Below, one piece after another: positions 1-27,600 of a stretch of 30,000 bases of DNA. The position numbers and the translations under genes are program-made. Position 1 is the stretch's first letter, and each line of letters begins with the position of its first letter. This stretch comes from Botryococcus braunii. Its lineage: Eukaryota > Chlorophyta > Trebouxiophyceae. The notes below the pieces were generated by a model that saw only the letters and a program-made list of their open reading frames with translations, was not told where the DNA came from and ran no database searches. Where the stretch lies: the NCBI GenBank assembly GCA_002005505.1, contig KV908394.1, positions 7,501 to 37,500 of the forward strand, in the 5' to 3' direction.

Positions 1-91
1 GATCCGATCGAAGTGAAGGCCCCTTTCAGCACGCCCTCCCTTCCCTTTCCCCAGGCCCCGTGCTCTCGGTCCTTTTCCCCTAAAGCAGTAC

Positions 92-149
92 ATGCGTGCG
101 TGTGTATGTGTGGATGCGCGCGCGGGTGTGTGTGTGTGTGTAAGTGTGT

Positions 150-200
<51 letters not shown>

Positions 201-346
201 GGTGGGTGGGTGTGTGTGTGCGCGTGTGCGTGCAAGCGTGCGCGCGTGGCTGGCATGTGGGTCTGGCTCGCCCTCCCCCCCTTCCTTTTTCTGTGTATGG
301 CTGTGTGTGTAGGTGTGTCCCCTTCTCTCTCTCTCTCTCTTCTCTC

Positions 347-411
<65 letters not shown>

Positions 412-430
412 CCCCCCCCCCTCTCTCTAT
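92..430. repeat. TG and CT microsatellites in KRI1 upstream intron
   Basis: A (TG)n tract with GGTG and CG variants (about 124-240) is followed by a pyrimidine tract of CT repeats ending in a C run (about 321-430). Every frame is open through it only because dinucleotide repeats lack stop codons. It lies just upstream of the first recognisable KRI1 exon, so it is most simply intronic. I see no coding exon in 1-542 that I can support. Confidence 0.9.
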
Positions 431-542
431 GTGTCTCTCTCGCCCCCCCTTGGCTTGTGTATGGCCCTCTCGCCGACAGCCGTTCGATCTTTGGATCCTG
501 TGTGTAAGCGCTCCTCACGCCTGCCGGGGGGGTATGTGACAG

Positions 543-4853
<4,311 letters not shown>

Positions 4854-6284
4854 ATGAACTGGTTTCAGAAGCCCCGTCAAGGGGCAGTTGCTGGGCTATT
4901 GCAGGCTCTTCCTGCCCAAGGAAGGTCGCCTTCCAAACCTGTGCTACCTCTGTGCGACCAAGCCCACGATTGCTTCCACCATCATTGGCACAAGCAGGGG
5001 GAAGTGTAACTGCATGTGATTACCATAGGTTCATCAGGTATTTCCATGATTTCCTGCAGGGGTTGCTAGCAGATCTCGGTCTGAAGTATCAATTCACCTT
5101 GTTTGATGCCTGACACCTGGCAGCAGCCGCAACATGCTGATACTCAGCAATCATCATTGTACAGCAAAGGCGTCAATAAGAGATGTATTCTCATGGCGTT
5201 GATGTGTGTTTACATAACTGTCCTTCCTCTTCACCTTACTTGGCGCTTCCTTGGCGATTGTCTGCTTCCTGAAATTAACCGAAAAATCATGGGCACGTCC
5301 CTTTAGAAAGTTGTGCAGTTATTGCTCGTCTCCGCCATTCCCCCTTCATGAAAGCAAACAGCAAAGCATACAAAGTGCCAAGACATAGTAGGGATTGCGA
5401 GCTATTCACACCCTGGATTGAGTGTCCTACCAACGCTTGAAGTGCTATGTTACTGGTTGATTACAATAAATGCCACGCGACAGATTCCCACAAAAATAGT
5501 GCAGTCCACCACCCCCTTACATTCATGCAGACAGGCGTAAATAGAGCTCCATACGTTTTCTTTGTAAGGTGCTCTATGTTAGATGCAAATGTCTGCAGTT
5601 TGTTTAACCACCATGCAAGTACAAGACAACAGGCATTAATGCACCTTAAGCTGAACAATGCTAACAACACAGAAAATAACTTTTATCGGGGGAACGGCTG
5701 ACACATGACACTGCCCAATACCCGGTGCTCTGTTTCATGGAATGCAGCCAAAGACAAGGGATAAAGTCATACTGAAATGGCCATTGGATACCTTGACTGG
5801 CATAACTGCATAACCAGGGATGATACAATAAGCCTACAGGGGGATGAGACACTACATAGCTACTTTGAATCAGTGCTGGGGAAAGAATAAGTACGCAAAA
5901 TAACTGCACATGCCAACTCCCATTCACTGCACTGCTATGGCTGCGCAACCATCTGCGACAACCACTTGAAATGCCCACATGTTCCTCAGCGACCTCACCA
6001 GAGACCACTCAGTGCAACATATATCACAGAAGACATCCTACATCCTGGCAGGATGGATGCTATTGAGTATGCATGCAGCCTTTTCTAGGACACACAAGGT
6101 GTGCCCATGGGTCCAAATGCAAACCCAATTTCAAAAAGAAAAACTGACGCAAAAGCGTTGTTTTTGAAATGAGGAACCGCTGCAACATATCTCACTCCGC
6201 TGACCCAACTGTGATCAATTAGTTTAAGTGACACTGCAGAAAAACTTGGCCACATAATCTCTTCCAACCTATTGAACAACTCTG
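4854..6284. other. Convergent intergenic region between KRI1 and DeSI
   Basis: Both flanking genes end here: KRI1 stops at 4853 and the minus-strand DeSI gene stops at 6285. No reading frame shows domain motifs or splice-compatible exons. An AATAAA at 5465-5470 and TGTAA at about 5005 are possible polyadenylation signals for the plus-strand gene, but neither is proven. Confidence 0.6.
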
Positions 6285-7264
6285 TTACGCAGGCAATTGG
6301 CGTCGTAGTACTGTAACGTCTCTCCGAATCAGACCTTGAGTCTCATGATCAAATTCATCATCAGATTCACCTGCAGAACCCCAGCCTCAATTTAAAGGGC
6401 ATGTTTTAAAGAGAACCCCAGTTACCCCCTGTGATGTAAAACAATGCACAGTCCCGCCACACCCGCATCCCAATATCTGTGTCAACAGTTGCCCGGGGGG
6501 GGGGGGGGCAATTACCAGAGCCGAAAAGTGGACCCACAGATGGAGTTGAGAGCGGCGGCACCCAGGCACTTGGTAGTAAACAATGAAGCATCACTGCTAG
6601 CCCAGCAAGCCTGTTTATCTGCACCAGGCAGCACCCCATGTATTGCAAGCTTCGGAATGCTCAGGCTGTATCTTAGTACATGCTGACTGGTATTCACTTA
6701 CCCAGAAAGGGGCATGCTGACCAGTCAAACGAAGGCAAAGTTCGTCAGAGAAGTGGTTGCAATTTTGCTGCAGAAGGTGGTAGCTGTTTCCCCTGTACTT
6801 CCTCCCCATGTCTAGAATAATCTCCTGGACCTCATGAGCAGTAAAATCTGTTTGACCGAGGACGATATGCTCTCGATATACAACTGCAGAGCAATCAATG
6901 TAGTTTAGTCAACCCTGCACCTTCCTTCAGGCAACAACATATCAAGCTCAAAAATGGGACAGTACACACCATCTCCTGGAGCCTTGCCAGGTGGTGTTGC
7001 AAAGATCCCGCTCACATCATATTCGTGCCCACCGTATGCATATTCAACTCCATGCACTTCGACACCACTGTGGAAGATTCCTGCCGAGGTGAGCACAGTG
7101 GTAAAACTTTCAATCGTTCCGGCAACATATCCAACAACGGGTGCCAGATTCTACGGTATTGCAAAAGGCAGAAAAAAATGGATCCCACCGACGCCACACC
7201 AATACGTCCAAGAGTTGTGCGTTGGTGCAAGGTCGTAGACCCGCAAAATGACGGGAACGGTCAT
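6285..7264 (-). CDS. DeSI/PPPDE-family deSUMOylating or deubiquitinating isopeptidase
   Basis: PPPDE (C97) cysteine peptidases such as DESI1 and DESI2 cleave SUMO or ubiquitin isopeptide bonds with a His-Cys dyad. Minus-strand exons 7264-7189, 7080-6970, 6883-6702, 6618-6516 and 6370-6285 join in phase (76+111+182+103+86 nt), giving 185 aa. The catalytic histidine is about residue 29 in GIFHSGVEV, followed by GVEYAYGGHEY and SGIF. The catalytic cysteine is about residue 104 in YHLLQQNCNHFSDEL. WINRLAG and LHCLLPSAW follow, as in DESI2-type proteins. The short start MTVPVILRVYDLAPTH resembles the family N-terminus, so ATG at 7264 is preferred, although a CAG just upstream could allow an earlier exon. 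The C-terminus is acidic and then basic, and poorly conserved. The gene is head-to-head with IWR1. Substrate preference cannot be read from sequence. Confidence 0.94.
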
Positions 7265-7743
7265 TCTGGGGGCCCCCCCAATACTACGGCTGTGTCTTCT
7301 CCGTCTACTCAGCTTGGGCGAGTTGACGCTCCCCAGAATATCACGCTAGTATTCACCAGCCCACCAGGGGCGGAAGTCAAAAATGGCTAGTTTATGCCAC
7401 GTACAGAACCCCAATGCTGTCAACTACTAGGAGCATTGCTTTCTGAATTCTAAAGCTGCCTTATGCTCACAACCTGATCGTATCGCCACCGACCTCAACT
7501 GTAAAATCGATCCCCCCAACCCTCGTCCGTCAAAACCCCGGACAACAGTTCCGTTGACGTCTCCAAGTCTAGCACGTGCGCGAGTCGAAAGCATTTGTAC
7601 GGTCACTCTGATTGCCAAACACCGATAGGCATGTCGCAAGTCTTGGCGTCCTCCTCTCCTCAGCCGTAAAAGAGGGTACCCAGACAGTTACCTGCTGTAG
7701 GTGAAAGTTGAAGTTGGGGCGCCGGGCCGCGTTGTGGGTGGCT
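7265..7743. promoter_or_regulatory. Divergent promoter region between DeSI and IWR1
   Basis: Only 479 bp separate the two start codons, which point away from each other, so both promoters and both 5' UTRs must fit here unless distant exons exist. A perfect CACGTG (G-box/E-box) lies at 7573-7578 near the middle. I see no convincing TATA box at a suitable spacing. The minus-strand reading frame at 7427-7639 has no recognisable domain. Confidence 0.6.
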
Positions 7744-10237
<2,494 letters not shown>

Positions 10238-12021
10238 AAACCATCGTGGAGAGCAGCTACAGCAACAAGCCTGCGGGGCGGAGCTGAGGGGCTGGCTTAG
10301 GAGGATAGAGTTTTTGAATATCCTTCCTCAGTTTCTGTAGGCACCTGTGTAATCGAGGGTTGGAACTTAGAAAAGTAATGTGATGCCATTCTGAAACACC
10401 TTGTGTGGGTTGTGCTGATTGGTTGATTGGCCTTCTGTAGTAACCCCATGTTTTGGGTTTTGTAAACAATTCCAGGTTCATCTCGTGAAGTAGTACTTCG
10501 CTGCTTGTGTTGTAATCGAGACTGGGACTGAGACGACACGCTCAGTGTTGGAGCATTTTCGTGACACTCAGAAGAGGAGTACTACAGTAGCCTTTAGTCG
10601 TTGAACTCAGGTATTGGGGGATTGAAAATTGCATATGCATTCCCCAATCCGCAGGTCAAGAGTGTGAATTGGGCAGACTATCTGCAGATACGCTGAGGTG
10701 TGCACATATCTGTGCTTGCCTGCTAGGCCTGTTGTTTGTCCTGAACGGGTCTGGGATGAGATGGCGTTTGTTGTAAAATGTCTTGGGGTATGGGCCATGT
10801 CTGAAAGCCTGATAGGTAGTATGAAAAGGTATGCAGGGGTTCATTATGTAGAGTCTAGCCTGCCATTTAGACTTCCGTACCAAGCACTTAAGTTCCTTGC
10901 CAAATACTTAGGAAGGTCACTTCCGGGATATGTTGGACTGGTATTTCTGAAGACGCCTATTTTCTTGCACAACCGCGTTGAAAATTGGTTGAGTAATTGC
11001 TGTCGATGAATTTGACTAATACTATAACTGCACTGGCAAAATCTAAGGCATACTAGTGCAGAGCACTGCTATATCGAGCCCAAACTTTGCGTTGGAAGCC
11101 GCGAATGGCTGATATGGCTAGGCCTATGTAATCCCCATATGGACGCATCGATATGCGCTGACTTACATTCAAGAGCTTGTCATGCCCGATTTCAGCCTCT
11201 ACCCATGGTCACGCAGCTCTTGTAGCGTGACATTTACGTGGGGAAGTTTACATGCTACAGGTTTGAGTAATCAATACATTGCGCTTTTCTTGAGCTCTGA
11301 GTTCATCCCGCATATCATAAATGACACAACCTTATAATCTCAATGCTAAATATCAGCACATCTTGGCTTTTCAATTCTTAAAATAAATACAAATTCGCCG
11401 ATGGCACCTTCAAGAAATAGATGTCACTTTCCGGCAAGAAATCAGCAGCACTTGTAACAGTGAGAGGATGCTTGAACGTCAGTTGGGCGCAGCCAAAAGG
11501 GCTTGAGTTGTAAATGCAAGAACTATTTGTTTTTGGGCCTTAAGGCCCCAATGGGCCTTATAAGCTTACAATAATCAGAAAGGTCTAGGTATTGAAAAGT
11601 TTTAGTTGGTTTAGGGCTGTTCAATTACAAGCCCCATTATCTTACCGAAACTCTTCCCTGACTTAAGGTGCCCTGCCCACAAATCTGCCATTTGGCGGTG
11701 CCTTTCTATTCTATAGTCCTTGGGTGTATGTTGTCATTACATGTCAGACATACTTCCTGGTTTGCCTTTCTTGTACGCATTTAGTGAGCACTTATACAGG
11801 TGCTACCTACGGTTACCTACCCTGATGATCTATCCTTTTTGACACGAAATAACTTTTGGAACTATATCTCTGAATAGCCGATTCTCCTCCCCATGGTAGG
11901 CCCACTAGGTATGCACGTGTCCGATTTAAACTGGGCGGTACAGCTGCGTTTGTGCGTCTCGGACACTCTCGGCAAGGATAGCTAGGGTGGCATATCTGCA
12001 AGGAAAATTCGTGTGCCAATC
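10238..12021. other. Intergenic region between IWR1 and FANCD2
   Basis: This is the 3' flank of IWR1 and the 5' flank of FANCD2, both on the plus strand. No frame shows domain-like sequence or coherent exons. The sequence is mixed and unique-looking, apart from the short palindrome at 11535-11548. The FANCD2 promoter must lie toward the right end; no TATA box or other element stands out. Confidence 0.55.
11535..11548. repeat. 14-bp palindrome with overlapping hairpin
   Basis: GGGCCTTAAGGCCC is a perfect palindrome. Its right arm can instead pair with a downstream GGGCCTT (AAGGCCC CAAT GGGCCTT), so two alternative hairpins overlap. It lies about 480 bp upstream of the FANCD2 start. Function unknown. 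Confidence 0.6.
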
Positions 12022-22091
<10,070 letters not shown>

Positions 22092-22832
22092 GGTCTGTGG
22101 GGTGGCTGGATGCTGGGTGTTTTCGCCATTTTTCTTTCGCAAATACTCTGAAGGCGAGCTGCAAAACACATTCAGTCCTGAGGATCAAGAGCCCAAGTGT
22201 TTGCAGATGATGAGTGATTCCCTCGTCTCCTACAAGGGGATCCAGACATGGTTAAAAAGGTAGACAAAGCCCCAATTAGCACTGGCTTTGGCATCCGTGG
22301 GAGATGGCCTTCGGCCATCTGGAGTATGAATGGCCTCGACCTTGACAAGACTAGTAACGGACACAAAAGCCCATGTTCTCTCAGTACTGCTTCTGTTGTG
22401 CTGGTCTCAGGCAAAAGTATGGATACCTCTGGACCGGGAAAAGGATCATTGAGAGCTCAGAGCCCCATTCCACTCCTTCCCTCTCTAGAAGTGTTCGTCT
22501 GAAGGTGGAGTGTGAATAGCCCGGAACCGTAAGATGGGCCTGTCACGGCCCCATCTCAGTGTTAATGAGTGTGCTCTGGTAATTGTAGTCTAACAGAGTG
22601 TGAAGAGACCTGCACCGCCTAAAGGCCGAGTTGAGGCTAAAGCTCCCAAATTCAGTCAGGTACCCCGGCCCTGGAAGTCCCGGTCTCAATCTAATTGAGC
22701 CATCCGTGAAGAACTCTTGAGGCTCCACCCTTGCAGCACACATGCCATGAAGGATTGACGACAGACGCTGCATTTGTTAGAAAAACATCAAAAGCTGCAC
22801 GTCAATTGGCGGTGCAATCAGACAGAGACAAT
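22092..22832. other. Convergent intergenic region between FANCD2 and the TPR gene, with two hairpins
   Basis: FANCD2 stops at 22091 and the minus-strand TPR gene stops at 22833, so this holds both 3' ends. Two hairpins start with nearly the same arm: AGATGGCC-TTC-GGCCATCT (22302-22320, perfect 8-bp stem) and AGATGGGCC-TGTCAC-GGCCCCATCT (22532-22556, one bulge). A minus-strand frame at 22543-22757 is open after a CAG acceptor and reads GSIRLRPGLPGPGYLTEF, but it has no recognised family and the TPR gene already ends upstream of it. Confidence 0.5.
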
Positions 22833-23138
22833 CTAACTAAAGGCTTGGGCGCAGAGAATTCGCTCAGACTTGCGGCCATTCTTCTGCATCTGGACGAGCT
22901 GCACCTTTAAGGCATCCACTTGTTGCTGTAATTCTGGTTGCAAAGACTGAACTCTTCTGATATCCGATTCTGCATTCTGCACAAAGCGTCACATGATCAG
23001 TGAATTCTGCTCTGCTGGTCTTGCTTCAAGCCTCGGGTGTCCGAATGATTCTGAGTCTTCGAGGACGTAGTAAGGATGTGTGTAAGGAAAGGGATGAGGG
23101 AGACTCGCACGGGTGCGCATGCACATACGGGCACGCTT

Positions 23139-23177
<39 letters not shown>

Positions 23178-23227
23178 CACACACACACACACACACTCAC
23201 TCCTGCGCACACTCACCCCTGTAAAAA

Positions 23228-23289
<62 letters not shown>

Positions 23290-25521
23290 GAGAGAGGGGG
23301 GGGGAAGGGAGGGGGGAGAGGGAGAGGAGGGGGGGAAGAAGGAGAGGGAGAGAAGAGGAAAAAGAAAAGGATAAAAATAAGAAGAAGAAGAGGGAGTAAG
23401 GAAAGGAGGGCCGAAGGTTATTAGAAGTCTGCAGGGGAACGAGGCCGTCATTGCACAAGAAGATGTAGAAGGATATTGTGTCATGCGTCGGGTCACTTTC
23501 ATTACTGCCGCCTCTAAGGGCCGCTAACTGGCTGCTAGCAGGGTGTAACTTGTAGCATCAAACATTTGGATTGAGTCGTTGCAACATTGGGCTGGTCGTT
23601 TTCACCCCACTCCTATAAGGGAAGAAGTTACTTCTGTCCAGCCACTAGAAGCTGAAGTAGAAACGAGGGATGTGACTCATAGCTTGAAACATTGGGGGTT
23701 GGGGTCCTTGAACATTGGGCTGGTCTTGTTTACTCCACTCTCGTAAGGGAAGAAGTTACATTTGTCCAGCCACTAGAAGCTGAAGTAGAAACGAGGGATG
23801 TGGACAACAGAGCAAAATGGCTAGAGGGACTCTTGTGCTCTCCCGCGTGCCAGCGGAAAAAGGAGACGCAGTGCAAGACAAAGGACGACAAGACGCCAGC
23901 GACATCTCAGCGCACCCAACTTTGCAACAACAGTGAAAAGTTTGGAGGAGACGGTTCTCCTCCAAAGTACGTTCACCAGCACAATGGAAATTATAAGTTG
24001 AAACTACTTTATTAGTAACCCGGTGATAGGCACTTTACGCAAGTATGGCATAGGCATCTTTCATTTAAATCGGAAGGCACAGGGACATACCGCATATTCA
24101 TGCAGGTACATGTAGGCCTTGGCACGCCGCATCAAGGCCTTTGCATTTTGCGGCTGCAAGTCTAGGGCCTTGGTTGAGTATGTCACAGCCTGGCCATACT
24201 GCCTCAACCCCATACATGCAGCAGCGATGTTGAGGTAAACGAAGAAGCGGTTGACATCAACCTCGTCTTGATCGCTTGGACTCGCACCTGAGACAAAATT
24301 TATGATAGCCTCGGCCCTGCAGTAGTGCTGCATGGCTTCCTGGAATTTTCCAGCCTTGTAATACTCGTTTCCCTTGTAGCGCTCCTGCAACTGCAGACAC
24401 ATCCTGCCCATCAGCCAGCCATAAAGAATGTGCTCCAGCTTCTTGTCAAGCCTTTGTTCTCAAGCTAACTTAAGGTGGCTTGGGAATTTCATATACTTGA
24501 CCATGTATGTAAACGTCCCGCGCTTCAGCTACAGCTACGATGCCTTACCGCAGCTGGTTGTGAGAAACTGTGGTTTTCAGAATCTTGTGGCACTTTCAAA
24601 CAGGCAAGTAGGCATGAGGACGTGCTGGAAGAGTTCACAAAGCAATTGAGAGGGCAATTGAGGTGTGCTGCATGCACCTGTTCATTGAGTGCGTTGACCA
24701 ACTGATCTGTTGGTAGCGTGACCTTCGGACGGACTGATCTCATGAAATCTGCGTGACCAGGCGTTCCAGGTTCCTGATAACATTTGCACAAGGACGTTAT
24801 TTGCACCAATAGAAGCCTCCAGACAGGTATGGGGCAGACGCCAATGAAACAAAATGCGAGAGCAGGGTATGGGATCAGGGGTCGCTCCCCCAGGCGGGAC
24901 CGAGGCCGGGTGGGAAGAGGGTAGAGAGTAGATTAAGATTGTAAACCTGCAGAACAGGCAAATCTACACCTACACAATGCAAGCACATGGAAAAACTTGC
25001 ACTACAAGGCACTAATGTTTCCGCAGTGTTCTGTAAACCAAAAAAGGGCAAGCATCTTGGCAGTTTCAAGCGTGTGCATAGTATGAAATGCACCTGAAGT
25101 TGTGCTATAAGGGCTTGTTCTAGCTCCCTCTCGCTCAGGTGACCACTATCCATGAGCTCTTTCGCCTGTTGCAGCATCTGTAAGACCATGGGGTTGCTGG
25201 CCCATTTGCCAAAGTCTCCGTGTTCATCGTTCGTGAATGTTTGTATGATTCGTCGAAGGACAGGGTTGGCCAAATAAGGTGCAATCTTTTTTTGTACGTC
25301 GTAGTCTGCTTCAAGGACCTGCACAGTGTCCCAACATGTCAAAGCACCCCAGTCAAGACGAGATTCCCTGAAATGAGCAACTACTGTACCTTTTCCTGAA
25401 GATCGACTAATCTGGATTGCTCAGCAAGTCGCAAGGCTTGCTTCATCTCCTTTTTTTGGGCCTTTTCCAAGAGTTTCTTGTTCTCAGGGCGTCGCAGAAA
25501 CTCCTCGAAGCCCTCCTGCAT
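22833..25521 (-). CDS. TPR-domain protein with carboxylate-clamp residues (probable Hsp70/Hsp90 partner)
   Basis: Minus-strand exons 25521-25390, 25318-25094, 24390-24091 and 22976-22833 join in phase (132+225+300+144 nt) to 266 aa. Exon 3 contains a TPR opening ERYKGNEYYKAGKFQEAM, then FFVYLNIAAACMGL and NAKALMRRAKAYMYL. Exon 4 completes the last repeat (AESDIRRVQSLQPELQQQ) and ends in a coiled-coil-like helix. Arg123/Asn127, Asn173, Lys203 and Arg207 sit where clamp residues of Hop-type TPRs bind the C-terminal EEVD of Hsp70 or Hsp90. The first 119 residues (EEFLRRPENKK, ANPVLRRIIQTF, ASNPMVLQML) are helical and unrecognised; the NP-spaced pattern vaguely recalls STI1 modules. An in-frame ATG at 25665 with a better start context would add 48 residues, but these look unlike protein. 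The exact subfamily is unknown. The third intron (22977-24090) carries large repeats. Confidence 0.82.
23142..23400. repeat. (CA)n, then (TG)n, then GA/G tract in TPR intron 3
   Basis: About 60 bp of CA repeats with TCACTC interruptions (23142-23200) are followed after about 30 bp by about 56 bp of TG (23231-23286), then by a purine block to about 23400. The CA and TG arms are mutually complementary. The host gene is on the minus strand. Confidence 0.95.
23553..23805. repeat. 127-bp tandem duplication in TPR intron 3
   Basis: Copy 1 (23553-23679) and copy 2 (23680-about 23803) share AACATTGGGCTGGTC, then AAGGGAAGAAGTTAC, TGTCCAGCCACTAGAAGCTG and AAACGAGGGATGTG. They are nearly identical in the right half and diverged at the left. 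No coding function is evident. Confidence 0.85.
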
Positions 25522-26220
25522 CCGTGTCAAGCAAATCTCGACCTCACATTTTTTAGATAAATAAAAATTGAACCAAACAGACAAACTTTTATCAAATACA
25601 TTTGTATTGCTGGTTTTGGGATCGCGGCAGAGTGTTGGGCAAAAGGAACGCCCGAAGCCCACCATGATCTGGACGTATTGGGCGGCGTAAAATTAGTCAG
25701 CCGGCATAATTATATTTCAGAAGTTTAATGACACTTAGGGGTATAACATCAATGCAACGAGCGGCATTGCCCGCGGCATTGTTTGGATCTGCCACAGATC
25801 TCCTGATCCAGGTTCAGTCGGAACCTGCTTCTCCAGGCTGTGCGGCAACAAGGGTTCTATCCCTAGTTTTCTGCTGAAAGAAGTTGCATTTTTCGTCCTC
25901 GTTCTGGTGGCTGGATGATTGAGGTTGTTAAACCCTATCCCGTTTGTAACGCAAGCATCCCGTTGCGAAGTACACACGTTCATTTGTTCGTTGTTCACCA
26001 TCGCACAGGTCGGAGTTCGACTCGAACATCGGAGCCGCGACTAAGTATCGCCGATAGGAGCGAATCAAAGTTGGGTATTGGCCAGCTTGACCAAGTCAAA
26101 ACAGCAAACCGCATACAAATGCCATTCTCGCAGAGAACAAGCTTGTCGGCTCGGCTTTACATGTATTCCCCATCCTGACCTCTTAAGAGGGGGGACCTTC
26201 ACCGCCCCCACCGCCCCCCC
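25522..26220. other. 5' flank of the TPR gene
   Basis: This stretch should hold the TPR gene's 5' UTR and promoter (minus strand). An AT-rich segment at 25550-25600 separates two possible start codons. No separate gene is seen; plus-strand frames here lack domain motifs. Confidence 0.45.
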
Positions 26221-27046
<826 letters not shown>

Positions 27047-27084
27047 CTTGTGTTGGAACCTTTAGCTAAAGGTTCCAACACAAG
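27047..27084. repeat. Perfect 38-bp palindrome
   Basis: The left arm CTTGTGTTGGAACCTTTAG (27047-27065) is followed with no spacer by its exact reverse complement CTAAAGGTTCCAACACAAG (27066-27084). The match stops abruptly on both sides (C at 27046 against C at 27085). Confidence 0.97.
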
Positions 27085-27600
27085 CTACTGCCGGATCCTC
27101 ACAAGGTGTGTTCGCGCCGCAGTCGGGATCCCCAGTTCCAACATGGTGTGTTCCCTTCGTTGCAATCACTTTGCATGCGGGGTGGGATGATCCCAGTGGG
27201 ATTCCTTCCTCAGCCTGTCGCGCCAGATTCTCGTCGGCAAGCTCCGCGCGCAGTGCCCTTGCCGTCTGTCGTGCGCAGTTCTTCACTTGAATGAACGAGG
27301 GTGTCAAGAAAAATGGACGCGGAGGGCCCTACCGTGTCGGTTTCCATGTGCGGGATCAGCTCTCGCGTCAGACGAGACCAGTCAGCACAATCTCGGCAGA
27401 TCTCGGCGGTGCGGAGAGATCTGACCGGCAGAACAACAATTTCGCCTGTTTCACGCAGAACGTCAAAGGAGACCTCAACTGACAATCTATTTCACTTTTC
27501 CTTTAATCTGCCGCTCTATGGACCCAAGGTGACCTTCAGCACGAGCTTGCACGAGCTGGCACGCCAGTTCCTTTCAATCTGAAAACTGCGAGGGAAAATT
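27085..27600. other. GC-rich island with open frames on both strands, unassigned
   Basis: This segment is richer in G+C and CpG than its surroundings and is open for 80-90 codons in several frames on both strands. One minus-strand frame (27485 to 27210) includes EVSFDVLRETGEIVVLPV and looks mildly protein-like. No family is recognised and no exon joins can be proposed. It may be a decayed mobile element, a 5' CpG-type region or chance. Confidence 0.3.

Noticed and set aside
22543..22773. Minus-strand frame reading GSIRLRPGLPGPGYLTEF as a further TPR-gene exon
   Set aside because: The TPR reading frame already stops at 22833, and joining from the donor-like GTTAGA gives a frame with an early stop. 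No family was recognised.
26008..26060. tRNA-like T-arm (GTTCGACTC)
   Set aside because: No matching acceptor stem, D-arm or anticodon arm could be placed around it.
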